DNA of 39,481 nt from an uncultured Blautia sp. Its GTDB lineage: Bacteria > Bacillota > Clostridia > Lachnospirales > Lachnospiraceae. Below are positions 26,417 to 33,996 of this stretch, one piece after another. Every line of letters starts with the position of its first letter. The first letter of the stretch is position 1. The notes under the pieces were generated by a model. The model saw only the letters and a list, made by a program, of their open reading frames with translations, had not been told where the DNA came from and did not search any database. A program made the position numbers and the translations under genes. Location of the stretch: contig CAMOXX010000003.1 of NCBI GenBank assembly GCA_946629475.1, positions 1-39,481 of the forward strand. Reading direction: 5' to 3'.

Positions 26417-27013
26417 TCAGCCGTAGTTTTCATCATAGCCGTAGTCATAGTTCCAGTTGTAATCATAGCTTTCGCCGTATCCGTAGCTTTCGTCGTAGCC
26501 ATAGCTCTCGTCGTAACCGTAGCTCTCGTCGTAACCATAGCTCTCGTCGTAACCGTAGCTCTCATCGTAGCCGTAGCTCTCGTCATAACCGGAGCTTTCA
26601 TCGTAGCCGTAGCTCTCGTCATAACCGGAGCTTTCATCGTAGCTGCTCTCGTCATAGCCGTAGTTTTCGTCAGAAGCAGCAGATTCGGCAGAAGCCTCTT
26701 CCGCATTGTCCGTCACCGGGATTTCCTCCTCATCAGGCATCCGGTTTACCTCGGAAGCTCTGCCGGAATAAGGGTTTTTCCCGTCCGCGGCATCTGCCAG
26801 ATACTGGTTTACCATGGTAATCCCGTCCTTCGCGGTGGTCGCCGCCGGGTATTTCACAACCGGCGCCGGTGTCGGCGAGGGCGCCGGAGTTATGGTAAGC
26901 TTAACGACCTCGGTCGCGTATTTATCCACTTCAGCGCCTTTTCCGCATCCGGTAAGGACAGGTGCCGCGAGCAGAATCAGCCCGCCCAGCATACAGTGTA
27001 TCTTTCCTGTCAT
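26417..27013 (-). CDS. Lipoprotein with tandem YGYDES repeats
   Basis: The product has 198 residues. A lipobox LTGC puts the lipidated cysteine at C23, so it is anchored on the outer face of the membrane. A TPAPSPTPAP linker (42-51) is followed by a low-complexity acidic stretch. Residues 118-182 are eleven units of YGYDES or close variants (SGYDES, SYDES, YGYGES), and the tail is YDYNWNYDYGYDENYG. The tail is rich in Tyr, Asp, Gly and Ser, strongly acidic and probably disordered. ATG at 27013 is preferred to TTG 27025 because GAGGA stands about six bases before it. It lies between lepA and hemW, which are adjacent in many Bacillota. The function is unknown. Tyr-rich acidic repeats could bind metal or be cross-linked or modified. 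Confidence 0.82.
   Translation of the reverse strand: MTGKIHCMLGGLILLAAPVLTGCGKGAEVDKYATEVVKLTITPAPSPTPAPVVKYPAATTAKDGITMVNQYLADAADGKNPYSGRASEVNRMPDEEEIPVTDNAEEASAESAASDENYGYDESSYDESSGYDESYGYDESSGYDESYGYDESYGYDESYGYDESYGYDESYGYDESYGYGESYDYNWNYDYGYDENYG
26468..26662 (-). repeat. 18-base tandem repeat coding YGYDES
   Basis: Eleven units lie head to tail inside the lipoprotein gene; ten are 18 bases and one is 15. They differ mainly at third codon positions, so the protein repeat is more conserved than the DNA. As each unit is a multiple of three, changes in copy number keep the frame. This is a coding repeat, not a CRISPR array: there are no spacers. Confidence 0.92.
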
Positions 27014-27058
27014 TCCATTCCTCAATTATATGATTGATTACAGTGCCAAAATACCCCT

Positions 27059-28867
27059 TTAATTTTCATCCAGCTTCAGCACGCTCATGAAGGCTTTCTG
27101 GGGGATTTCCACATTCCCGATCTGGCGCATCCTCTTCTTGCCTTCCTTCTGCTTTTCCAGCAGCTTCTTTTTACGGGTAATGTCACCGCCGTAGCATTTT
27201 GCAAGAACATCCTTCCGCATGGCCTTTACGGTCTCCCTGGCGATGATTTTGCTGCCGATGGCGGCCTGGATCGGGATCTCGAACAACTGTCTCGGAATCT
27301 CCTCTTTCAGCTTTTCGCACATTTTCCTTCCGCGCTCATAGGCGGTTCCGCCATGAACGATAAAGGAGAGCGCGTCCACCTCTTCCTTATTGACCAGAAT
27401 ATCCAGCTTCACAAGCTCGCTTCGCTCATAGCCCGAGAGCTCATAGTCGAGGGATGCGTATCCGCGCGATCTCGATTTCAGCGCGTCAAAGAAATCATAG
27501 ATAATCTCATTCAGGGGAAGCCTGTAGCGCAGCAGCGCACGGGTCTCCTCCATGTACTCCATCCCCACGTACTGGCCCCGCCGCTCCTGGCAGAGGTCCA
27601 TGATCGGGCCGATAAACTCCGTCGTTACCATGATCTCGGCGTCAACGATCGGCTCCTCCATATATTCGATCTCAGATGGATCCGGCAGATTGGTCGGATT
27701 GGTCAGATCCATCACCTCTCCGTTCGTCTTGTGCACCTTATAGATAACACTCGGAGCTGTAGTCACCAGATCCAGATTATATTCCCTTTCAAGGCGCTCC
27801 TCTATGATTTCCAGATGCAGGAGGCCAAGAAAACCGCACCGGAATCCGAATCCCAGCGCCACCGATGTCTCCGGCTCGTAAAACAGCGAGGCATCATTGA
27901 GCTGCAGTTTTTCCAGCGCGTCCCGGAGGTCACCGTATCTCGCTCCATCCGCAGGATACAGCCCGCAGTAAACCATAGGATTCACCTTTTTATAGCCGGG
28001 AAGGGCTTCTGCGCACGGGTTCAGCCGGTTGGTCACCGTGTCACCCACACGGGTATCCCGGACATTCTTGATGCTCGCCGTGAGGTATCCGACCATTCCG
28101 GCGGACAGCTCGTCACAGGGAATAAACTGACCCGCGCCGAAATATCCCACTTCAACGACTTCTGTTGTGAATCCCGTCGCCATCATTCTGATCGGCGTTC
28201 CTTTCCGGACCGTTCCGTCCATGATCCGGCAGAAAACGATCACTCCCTTGTAGGAGTCATAGACAGAGTCAAAGATCAGAGCTTTCAGAGGCGCTTCCGG
28301 GTCTCCCTTCGGAGCCGGAATCTTTGTGACGATCTGCTCCAGGACCTCTTCCACATTCTGGCCTGTCTTCGCGGAGATCAGCGGGGCATCCTCGGCTTCC
28401 AGGCCGATTACATCCTCGATTTCACTGATCACCCGGTCCGGCTGCGCGCTCGGCAGATCAATCTTATTGATGACGGGAAGCACATCCAGATCGTGGTCCA
28501 GAGCCAGGTACACATTGGCCAGAGTCTGGGCCTCGATCCCCTGCGCGGCATCCACCACAAGGATTGCCCCGTCGCAGGCCGCAAGGCTCCGGGATACTTC
28601 ATAGTTGAAATCCACATGTCCGGGTGTATCAATCAGGTTGAAAATATACTCTTCTCCGTCCTTCGCCTTATAGACGATGCGGCAGGCCTGGGATTTGATC
28701 GTGATTCCTCTCTCCCGCTCCAGTTCCATATTGTCGAGGATCTGCGCCTGCATCTCCCGCTCTGTCAGGAGCCCCGTCTTTTCGATGATGCGGTCCGCGA
28801 GGGTGGATTTGCCATGGTCAATATGTGCGATAATACAGAAGTTTCGGATTTTGCTCTGGTCTGTCAT
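27059..28867 (-). CDS. lepA: Elongation factor 4 (LepA)
   Basis: The product has 602 residues, standard for LepA. GTPase motifs are G1 [10 protein letters not shown] (near 14), G3 DTPGHVDF (near 80) and G4 NKIDLP (near 134). The C-terminal LepA-specific domain is present, ending with [25 protein letters not shown]. LepA is a ribosomal translocase-like GTPase thought to act in translation initiation or back-translocation under stress. The ATG has AAGGA about ten bases upstream. It is 45 bases before the lipoprotein gene, then hemW, so the usual lepA-hemW pair is interrupted by one gene here. Confidence 0.98.
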   Translation of the reverse strand: MTDQSKIRNFCIIAHIDHGKSTLADRIIEKTGLLTEREMQAQILDNMELERERGITIKSQACRIVYKAKDGEEYIFNLIDTPGHVDFNYEVSRSLAACDGAILVVDAAQGIEAQTLANVYLALDHDLDVLPVINKIDLPSAQPDRVISEIEDVIGLEAEDAPLISAKTGQNVEEVLEQIVTKIPAPKGDPEAPLKALIFDSVYDSYKGVIVFCRIMDGTVRKGTPIRMMATGFTTEVVEVGYFGAGQFIPCDELSAGMVGYLTASIKNVRDTRVGDTVTNRLNPCAEALPGYKKVNPMVYCGLYPADGARYGDLRDALEKLQLNDASLFYEPETSVALGFGFRCGFLGLLHLEIIEERLEREYNLDLVTTAPSVIYKVHKTNGEVMDLTNPTNLPDPSEIEYMEEPIVDAEIMVTTEFIGPIMDLCQERRGQYVGMEYMEETRALLRYRLPLNEIIYDFFDALKSRSRGYASLDYELSGYERSELVKLDILVNKEEVDALSFIVHGGTAYERGRKMCEKLKEEIPRQLFEIPIQAAIGSKIIARETVKAMRKDVLAKCYGGDITRKKKLLEKQKEGKKRMRQIGNVEIPQKAFMSVLKLDEN

Positions 28868-28926
28868 TTTTTATGTTCCTTCTATTTAATCTTCAGTGCA
28901 GCGCATCTTCGCCGGTCCGGAACCCG

Positions 28927-29262
28927 TTACAGCCGGTAAATCAGGATCCCTGTGATGATCAGAAGATTCCCGATCAGTTTCCGCCGGGTGATTTTTTCAT
29001 GCAGAAACACAACCGACATGATAAAAATCCAGACATATGCCAGCGTCTCAATCACGGCGCCGTATTTCATGTCCACTTTTGTGTACGCGTAGGTATTGCA
29101 GAGCAGCACGGTGCCGAACAGAATGTAAGCGACAATCACTTTCCAGTTCAGATATTCTTTGAGAAAGCTCTCATGCTTTTCATCGGCGCTCTGTTTTAAA
29201 AGCAGCTGTGAAATGGCAGTCAGGAACGTACCCGCCACCATAAGATAGATCAAATTACTCAT
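28927..29262 (-). CDS. Half-size EamA/SMR-like membrane protein, subunit 2
   Basis: The product has 111 residues with four hydrophobic helices. The C-terminal stretch VFLHEKITRRKLIGNLLIITGILI matches the end of an EamA repeat (E-K-x-xxxxxxGxxLIxxGI). The gene overlaps its partner by eight bases. Pairs of such four-helix proteins act as heterodimers; ArnE/ArnF, which move undecaprenyl-phosphate-aminoarabinose, are the known example. A role in moving a lipid-linked sugar is a possibility, not shown. Other small SMR functions are equally open. Confidence 0.8.
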   Translation of the reverse strand: MSNLIYLMVAGTFLTAISQLLLKQSADEKHESFLKEYLNWKVIVAYILFGTVLLCNTYAYTKVDMKYGAVIETLAYVWIFIMSVVFLHEKITRRKLIGNLLIITGILIYRL

Positions 29263-29605
29263 CGCCTGTCACCACCAGTACGCCGACCGCCACGATCAGC
29301 ATTCCCAGAATATTTTTCCATGTAAGGGTTTCTTTAAAGATGATCACCGCCCAGATCTGCGACCAGATCAGATAGACGCTCCTGTGCGCGTAGGCGGTGG
29401 AAAGCTGGAATTTTTTGATCACCATCTGCCAGCAGATGGCATACACCCCGCAGTTAAGCACCATCAGTGCCAGAAAGACATAGAGAAGAGGTGCCGTGAG
29501 GCCGCCCCGGTTGTACTGTACCGAAGCTGCCTTGGAAAACACGCTCGTCAGAGAAAACAGCAGAATATTCAGGTGAAGCTGTATATACTTGCCTGCATTT
29601 TTCAC
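29255..29605 (-). CDS. Half-size EamA/SMR-like membrane protein, subunit 1
   Basis: The product has 116 residues with four hydrophobic helices and the EamA end motif IIFKETLTWKNILGMLIVAVGVLVV. It begins with GTG at 29605, with TAGGAGGT seven bases upstream, a strong site; the ATG five bases earlier runs straight into a stop. The T-run of the tRNA terminator is just upstream, so transcription must come by read-through or from an unseen promoter. It is translated together with the overlapping 111-residue protein, and I expect a heterodimer with opposite topologies. Confidence 0.8.
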   Translation of the reverse strand: MKNAGKYIQLHLNILLFSLTSVFSKAASVQYNRGGLTAPLLYVFLALMVLNCGVYAICWQMVIKKFQLSTAYAHRSVYLIWSQIWAVIIFKETLTWKNILGMLIVAVGVLVVTGDE

Positions 29606-29623
29606 TTCATATACCTCCTAATA

Positions 29624-29671
29624 AAAAAAGCACCACCCCCGGCATTCACATGAAGCCAGAAACGGTACTTT
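29624..29671 (-). terminator. Intrinsic terminator of the tRNA-Lys gene
   Basis: On the minus strand AAAGTACC pairs with GGTGCTTT as the outer stem. An inner stem rich in G-U pairs (GTTTCTGGC with GCCGGGGGT) closes an 11-base loop, followed by a run of seven T and then ATT. It begins four bases after the tRNA 3' end. Several wobble pairs make it weaker than usual. Confidence 0.6.
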
Positions 29672-29674
29672 CAG

Positions 29675-29747
29675 TGCGTCTTCAGGGGTTCGAACCCTGG
29701 ACACCCTGATTAAGAGTCAGGTGCTCTGCCAGCTGAGCTAAAGACGC
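29675..29747 (-). tRNA. tRNA-Lys, anticodon CUU
   Basis: The cloverleaf can be drawn by hand. The 7-bp acceptor stem is GCGTCTT with AAGACGC. The D arm is GCTC AGCTGGCAGA GC-type. The anticodon stem CCTGA/TCAGG carries the loop CTCTTAA, giving anticodon CTT, which reads AAG lysine codons. The T arm is CAGGG TTCGAAC CCCTG. The discriminator is A at 29675. CCA is not encoded. It has its own promoter and terminator, so it is a single-gene transcription unit. Confidence 0.96.
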
Positions 29748-29766
29748 ATCTCTTAACGCAAGTGCT

Positions 29767-29795
29767 ATTATATAAAAAGCGCTTATAAAAGTCAA
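29767..29795 (-). promoter_or_regulatory. Consensus promoter of the tRNA-Lys gene
   Basis: On the minus strand TTGACT (29790-29795) and TATAAT (29767-29772) are separated by exactly 17 bases, in an AT-rich context. The predicted start is about 10-15 bases before the tRNA 5' end at 29747. This near-consensus sigma-A promoter fits a strongly expressed stable RNA. Confidence 0.9.
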
Positions 29796-29814
29796 GAGGG
29801 ATTTTAAAATTTTT

Positions 29815-30678
29815 TTAACTATTTTTCGGAGCTGTTTTTTCCTCCGCGAGATAAGCCCGGATGGCCTTACCATCCCTGCGGCCCTCCTCGTACATCATCC
29901 AGATGGATTCTTTACTCCTGGTCAGTGTCTTCATACTTCCTATGCTCTTCGGGGCAATGATCAGGACCCGCCCTTCTTTTTCATACTGCTTCGCGATCTC
30001 CAGGCTGCGGTTGTAATAGCTCGCGCGCCGGTAAAGCGCTCTTGCGGTATTCGGCCATCTGCGGAACAGGCCTCTCGCGATCCGGATATCATTCCCGGGC
30101 TTCCGGTAATTGTCCCTGGGGCGGGTCAGAACCAGCACGATCTTATCATACCCTTCCGCCAGCGCGTGCCGGATGGGGATCGGGTCGGAAAGTCCTCCGT
30201 CAAAATAGGGAATTCCGTCAATCTTATAAGGCCTGTCAATCGCCGGCACGCAGGAAGAAGCCTTGATGACTCCGTAGTCATCCTGCTTCATATCGTCCAG
30301 CGTAAAGTAGCGGGGTCTTCCCGTCTCCGCATTGGTCGCCACCACATAGAACGTTTTTCCGGAGGATATCACCCGGTCGAAATCCAGCGGGTATTCTCCG
30401 TCCGAGTTGCTGAGCGCCCCGTAGATATAGTCAAGTCCAAGGTAGGAGCCGGTTCTGAAAAAATTGCCCCAGCTCATATATTCTTTCCGGAACGCGTATT
30501 CCGTGTAGAACTTCAGGTTGCGTTCCTTCTGTCCCGCAAGAAAGCTCACACAGTTCGCGGCTCCTGCGGAAACACCGTAGCAGGTATCGAACTCCGTCCC
30601 TTCCTCCATACAGGTATCAAAAACACCCGCGCCGTAGATGCCGCGGAGCCCTCCTCCTACATCAATCACACAATTCAT
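29815..30678 (-). CDS. Patatin-like phospholipase/esterase
   Basis: The product has 287 residues. DVGGGLRGIYGAGV (6-19) is the oxyanion-hole loop, GVSAG (35-39) carries the nucleophile S37, and DGGLSDPIP (159-167) carries the second catalytic residue D159 of the Ser-Asp dyad. This is the RssA/YjjU type, with the family's KASSCVPAI and a C-terminal region of about 100 residues. No signal peptide is seen, so it is cytoplasmic, acting as a lipid acyl hydrolase. AGGAGGG precedes the ATG by nine bases. It follows the glycerophosphodiesterase gene by 23 bases. The two could break down phospholipids in sequence, by deacylation and then diester cleavage, which is an inference from order. Confidence 0.9.
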   Translation of the reverse strand: MNCVIDVGGGLRGIYGAGVFDTCMEEGTEFDTCYGVSAGAANCVSFLAGQKERNLKFYTEYAFRKEYMSWGNFFRTGSYLGLDYIYGALSNSDGEYPLDFDRVISSGKTFYVVATNAETGRPRYFTLDDMKQDDYGVIKASSCVPAIDRPYKIDGIPYFDGGLSDPIPIRHALAEGYDKIVLVLTRPRDNYRKPGNDIRIARGLFRRWPNTARALYRRASYYNRSLEIAKQYEKEGRVLIIAPKSIGSMKTLTRSKESIWMMYEEGRRDGKAIRAYLAEEKTAPKNS

Positions 30679-30701
30679 ACCAGTATTCCCTCCTTTTGGG
30701 T

Positions 30702-32615
30702 CTATCCTCCGAAGCGGAAGCTTCCGAGGCGGATTTTGCGGTTCAGGTACTGGATCAGTCCGTTGACCGTGTCACTGGCCATCTCCTGGGCAATGCAGCG
30801 CTGTGCCAGGGCCACATTATCTGTAATGATATTGTCGACCTTGCGGTCGATCATCAGGTTGATGGAATCCCTGCTGTTCACCGTCCAGGCATAGATCTGC
30901 TTGCCTGCATTGTGTACCCTTCGGACCAGGCTCTGGGTAATGCTGCTCTGCTTCACACTGAAATGGTCCGCATAAATGAGCCGGTTTACATTTCCATAGG
31001 CAAATGCCGTGACATAGACCGTGGTAATTGTTTCGTCCAGCTGCTTCACCTTCGAGATGGACTGATACTGCTGTGATGTCACCACGCACCGATCCGTAAA
31101 CTCTTTCTCGTGCAGCAGCTCAACCAGGGCCTCCTCCAGCCCCTCTTCCTGTTCTGACGGCTTGATTTCAATGTTCAGACGGATTCCTGTCTCCTTCGCA
31201 AAGTCAATCACTTCTGACAGGAGCGGGATTCTTTCCCCCGCAAACTCCTCCCCAAGGAAGCTGCCGGCATCCAGTTTCATGATCTCATCATAGGTCAGAT
31301 CCCAGGCCATCGCCCTTACGCCGGTCGTTCTGAAAAAGGAGTTGTCATGCATGGTAAAAATCTGTCCGTCGCGTGAAAGATGGACATCCAGCTCGATCCA
31401 GTCCGCTCCCGCATCGAACGCGCCTTGAAAGGCCGCCATGGTGTTTTCAGGAAACTGCTTGGACGCCCCGCGGTGGGCAGTGACTTCCATCGTCTTTAAG
31501 AATTCAATGCTCCTGTTCATCTCCCCCCGGTGCACCTGGTACACATAGAAGGTACAGGCACTCACCGCTGCGAGGAACAAAAGACTCTGCAGGACACCGA
31601 ATGCCCTCCGGTGCTTCTCCCGAAACCGGTCCTCCCGCGCCGAGTGGTGAAAATTCTTTCGGTCATGCACCTCTCTGATGGTTGTCTCAGGCTCCTTCTT
31701 CATGGTCTTGTGATTATAAAAAAGAAGGCTGATCATCAGACAGGTGACCGGCGGCCCCAGCACGGTAAAGAGAACCAGCAGGACCACAAGAACAATCTTT
31801 ACGATCGAGAACAGAATCTGGGACAGCAGAAACAGTCGGGAGAAAAACCGCCCGATCAGAACCGCGGAGAGTATGCCGAGCGCAAGCATAAGCATGTACA
31901 GGACATACAGAAAAAGCTGGGCCGCCAGTGCGGAAAGCAGATCCCGGATCCGGCTTCCCTTTCCGAGATTCACACTCTTCCGGACTGCGGTTTTTCCGTC
32001 CGCATTCTCAAGCGTATAATACCAGAACGTGTACATCAGTCTTCCGTATGGGATCGAAAGAGCCAGTATCACAGAGATCACGCCAGCGTAAAGGCTTCCG
32101 TTCTTCATGCTGATCATGATCATGTTCGGCATCGAATAGGAGGACATAATCTCCGGGATCTGCCCCACACTGAAAAACGGGAGCATCAGGTACACGATAA
32201 AGATCAGCCTCCTGTTCCCCCTGCGGAAAAGGCCGGCCACATTCCGGACCGCAAAACGGATCGTATCCAGGATATCCGTCCGCCGCCCCGACCGTGAGCA
32301 GTGCACCATATAGATGACCGCGCTCATATCAACCAGGGTATAAAACCCGATAAAAGCAAGAATTATCAACAGGATCAGAAGAATCAGCGGATGCCGGAGA
32401 GACTTCTTCAGATTTTCCAGTGTCAGGTAGTGATATCCCGCTGCACTCATTGTCAGGTCGAACGCGCCGTACAGCAGCGGGACAAAGAGCGTAACACCCA
32501 GCAGCTTGTAGAGGATTTCAAACCACCAGAACATCCGCCCGTTCACGGTCAGAAGATGCGCCGCCTTCCCGGTCCGCGAATTCCGGAACCGGGATCGCCT
32601 GTCACTCCTGTTCAA
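30702..32615 (-). CDS. Membrane-anchored glycerophosphodiester phosphodiesterase
   Basis: The product has 637 residues. The N-terminal 300 residues hold about six to seven membrane helices of the GPDPase-membrane type. A basic linker and one more helix (343-360) lead to the catalytic GDPD domain (about 375-615). Catalytic and metal residues are visible: TAHRGASKQFPENT with H381 and R382, WIELDVHLSRDG with E408 and D410, MHD with H423, and IEIKP further on. The enzyme cuts glycerophosphodiesters, or lipoteichoic-acid-like polymers, to glycerol-3-phosphate. By topology the domain probably faces outward. The TTG at 32615 overlaps the previous gene by 14 bases and its ribosome-binding site is weak, so the start is uncertain; the next candidate is ATG at residue 28. 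Confidence 0.92.
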   Translation of the reverse strand: MNRSDRRSRFRNSRTGKAAHLLTVNGRMFWWFEILYKLLGVTLFVPLLYGAFDLTMSAAGYHYLTLENLKKSLRHPLILLILLIILAFIGFYTLVDMSAVIYMVHCSRSGRRTDILDTIRFAVRNVAGLFRRGNRRLIFIVYLMLPFFSVGQIPEIMSSYSMPNMIMISMKNGSLYAGVISVILALSIPYGRLMYTFWYYTLENADGKTAVRKSVNLGKGSRIRDLLSALAAQLFLYVLYMLMLALGILSAVLIGRFFSRLFLLSQILFSIVKIVLVVLLVLFTVLGPPVTCLMISLLFYNHKTMKKEPETTIREVHDRKNFHHSAREDRFREKHRRAFGVLQSLLFLAAVSACTFYVYQVHRGEMNRSIEFLKTMEVTAHRGASKQFPENTMAAFQGAFDAGADWIELDVHLSRDGQIFTMHDNSFFRTTGVRAMAWDLTYDEIMKLDAGSFLGEEFAGERIPLLSEVIDFAKETGIRLNIEIKPSEQEEGLEEALVELLHEKEFTDRCVVTSQQYQSISKVKQLDETITTVYVTAFAYGNVNRLIYADHFSVKQSSITQSLVRRVHNAGKQIYAWTVNSRDSINLMIDRKVDNIITDNVALAQRCIAQEMASDTVNGLIQYLNRKIRLGSFRFGG

Positions 32616-32889
32616 GTTCCGTCAGGAACAGTTCATAATAATCATCCTCGCCCTGCAGCATCGGAGAATTCTCGCCTCCCCCGTTTGTGCTTCGCTTCAT
32701 CGACGCATAGCTGTCCTCTCCACAGGCGATCAGATCCATCTCATACAGAGGAAACCCCTCCTCCGTACTGATCCGGCAGAATGTCGAAACCGGATTTTCG
32801 TGTTTTTTTGTCCCCAGCAGCTTTTCCTTCAGGGCAGGATTGCAGCGTGCTTTCTTTTTCAAACCGTCCAGTGCTTCCCATACTTCCAT
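32602..32889 (-). CDS. Small unknown protein, MKRSTNGGGENSP motif
   Basis: The product has 95 residues, is soluble and has no signal peptide. The first half, with LDGLKKKARCNPALKEKLLG followed by PVSTFCRISTEEGFPLYEMDL, resembles the helical pattern of Nif11-like leader domains: a short helix, DPxLxxKL, a break, then a helix ending xAxxxGF. The second half has the striking MKRSTNGGGENSP (64-76) and an acidic end, EDDYYELFLTELEQE. I do not know its function. It has AGGAG seven bases before the ATG and overlaps the glycerophosphodiesterase gene, so it is a real translated gene. No Cys/Thr/Ser-rich core peptide and no maturase gene are nearby, which speaks against a RiPP precursor. Confidence 0.72.
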   Translation of the reverse strand: MEVWEALDGLKKKARCNPALKEKLLGTKKHENPVSTFCRISTEEGFPLYEMDLIACGEDSYASMKRSTNGGGENSPMLQGEDDYYELFLTELEQE

Positions 32890-32905
32890 GGTATGTCTCC
32901 TGTCA

Positions 32906-33958
32906 TCATGCTCCGTGATTTACTGTGACGGCTTTTCCGGTCTCTGCCGACTCGAACGCGGCAAAAATCACGCGCATGGCCTTCAGGGACTCAGGTCCGC
33001 TCGAAAGCGGCTCCCTGTGTTCCAGAATGCTCTCCACAAACTCATCGATCACTCCGGTGGATTCACGGTCGCCTCGTGTCTGGTCTGTATTCTTTTTCAG
33101 CTTCTGAAGATTGTAGCGGACCATATCGCCGCCCTTCTTTTCCAGGATCAGCGCGGATTCCTCATCGTCATAGCAGCGGATCACGCCTTCTGTTCCATAG
33201 ATCACCGTGGAATTCTTTTCATTCCCATAGAAAGTCCAGCTGACATGCATGATACCGGTCACGCCGCTGTCGGTCTGCATCAGGCAGAATGCGTTGTCCT
33301 CCACATCGATCGGCCTTCCATCCGGCCATTTTTTATCCAGTGTCGTGATCATCGCCTGGATTTTCGTAACCGGTTCTCCGAGGAGGTAATGCATCAGGTC
33401 GGTTTTATGAATTCCCAGATCCGCCATCACGCCGAACACTGCCTGCTTTTTGTCAAAGAACCAGGTGTTGGGAGTCTGGGTCCAGATCTCGGGCCCTCCG
33501 TGCCCAAACTTCGTCTCAAATGAAAGCAGCTTTCCGATCGCCCCTTTATTGATGAGCTCGTACGCCTTCTGGTGTGCTTTCGCGAATCTCTGGTTATGCC
33601 CGATCATGAGGACCTTCCCGCTCGCCTCAGCGGCCTCAGTCATCGCGATGCAGTCCTCGAGCGTCATCGCCATCGGCTTTTCACACAGTACATGCTTTCC
33701 GGCATTCAGAGCCCGAACCGTGATGTCCTTGTGGAACGCGTTTGCCGTACACACACTCACCGCATCGATATCCAGGGCAAGGAGCTCATCGACCGTATCG
33801 CACACCTTTCCCCCGTACTCCTCCGCCATGGCTTCCGCCCGCGCTCTGTTATTGTCATAGAACGCAATGATCTCGCAGTTCGGGTTTTCCATATACTCCG
33901 GCGCGTGCCGGACTTTTGTGATCATTCCGCAGCCTATAATACCGATTTTCAGTTTCAT
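32906..33958 (-). CDS. Gfo/Idh/MocA-family oxidoreductase
   Basis: The product has 350 residues. An N-terminal Rossmann fold with GIIGCGMI (6-13) binds NAD(P). CEKPMA (92-97) has the catalytic lysine K94. The substrate domain has ADLGIHKTDLMHYLLG, with D180 and H184 as the usual catalytic pair. The family oxidises or reduces sugars, inositols and their derivatives at one hydroxyl; the exact substrate cannot be told. It lies directly behind the sugar ABC transporter permease (38 bases), so it probably handles the imported compound. GGAGG precedes the ATG by about nine bases. Confidence 0.93.
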   Translation of the reverse strand: MKLKIGIIGCGMITKVRHAPEYMENPNCEIIAFYDNNRARAEAMAEEYGGKVCDTVDELLALDIDAVSVCTANAFHKDITVRALNAGKHVLCEKPMAMTLEDCIAMTEAAEASGKVLMIGHNQRFAKAHQKAYELINKGAIGKLLSFETKFGHGGPEIWTQTPNTWFFDKKQAVFGVMADLGIHKTDLMHYLLGEPVTKIQAMITTLDKKWPDGRPIDVEDNAFCLMQTDSGVTGIMHVSWTFYGNEKNSTVIYGTEGVIRCYDDEESALILEKKGGDMVRYNLQKLKKNTDQTRGDRESTGVIDEFVESILEHREPLSSGPESLKAMRVIFAAFESAETGKAVTVNHGA

Positions 33959-33969
33959 CGTATTTTCCT

Positions 33970-33996
33970 CCCTGTCAGGGTTCTGAACAGTTACGT
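33970..33996. repeat. Hairpin plus TTCTGAACAGTTAC element, copy B
   Basis: On the plus strand CCCT-gtc-AGGG (33970-33980) is followed at once by TTCTGAACAGTTACG (33981-33995). The 19 bases 33978-33996 are identical, in reverse complement, to 39427-39445 upstream of rhaD. It fills nearly the whole gap between the permease stop and the oxidoreductase ribosome-binding site, so on the sense mRNA it is an inter-cistronic element. Confidence 0.65.

Noticed and set aside
26468-26662. Possible CRISPR array
   Set aside because: The repeats are contiguous, coding and without spacers.
26436-26706. N-terminal extension of hemW with Met/Thr/Ala repeats
   Set aside because: It is the out-of-frame reading of the YGYDES repeat in the lipoprotein gene; HemW family proteins begin near IYIHIPFC.
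26390-27037. Plus-strand open frame with long hydrophobic valine/alanine repeats
   Set aside because: It is antisense to the tandem repeat of the lipoprotein gene and has no ribosome-binding site or recognisable family.
27353-28939. Long plus-strand open frame (528 codons)
   Set aside because: It is antisense to lepA, which is complete and conserved.
29682-29873. Small open frame across the tRNA
   Set aside because: It runs through the tRNA-Lys gene and its promoter; the peptide is a familiar tRNA artefact (SLAQLAEHLTLNQGVQGSNP-like).
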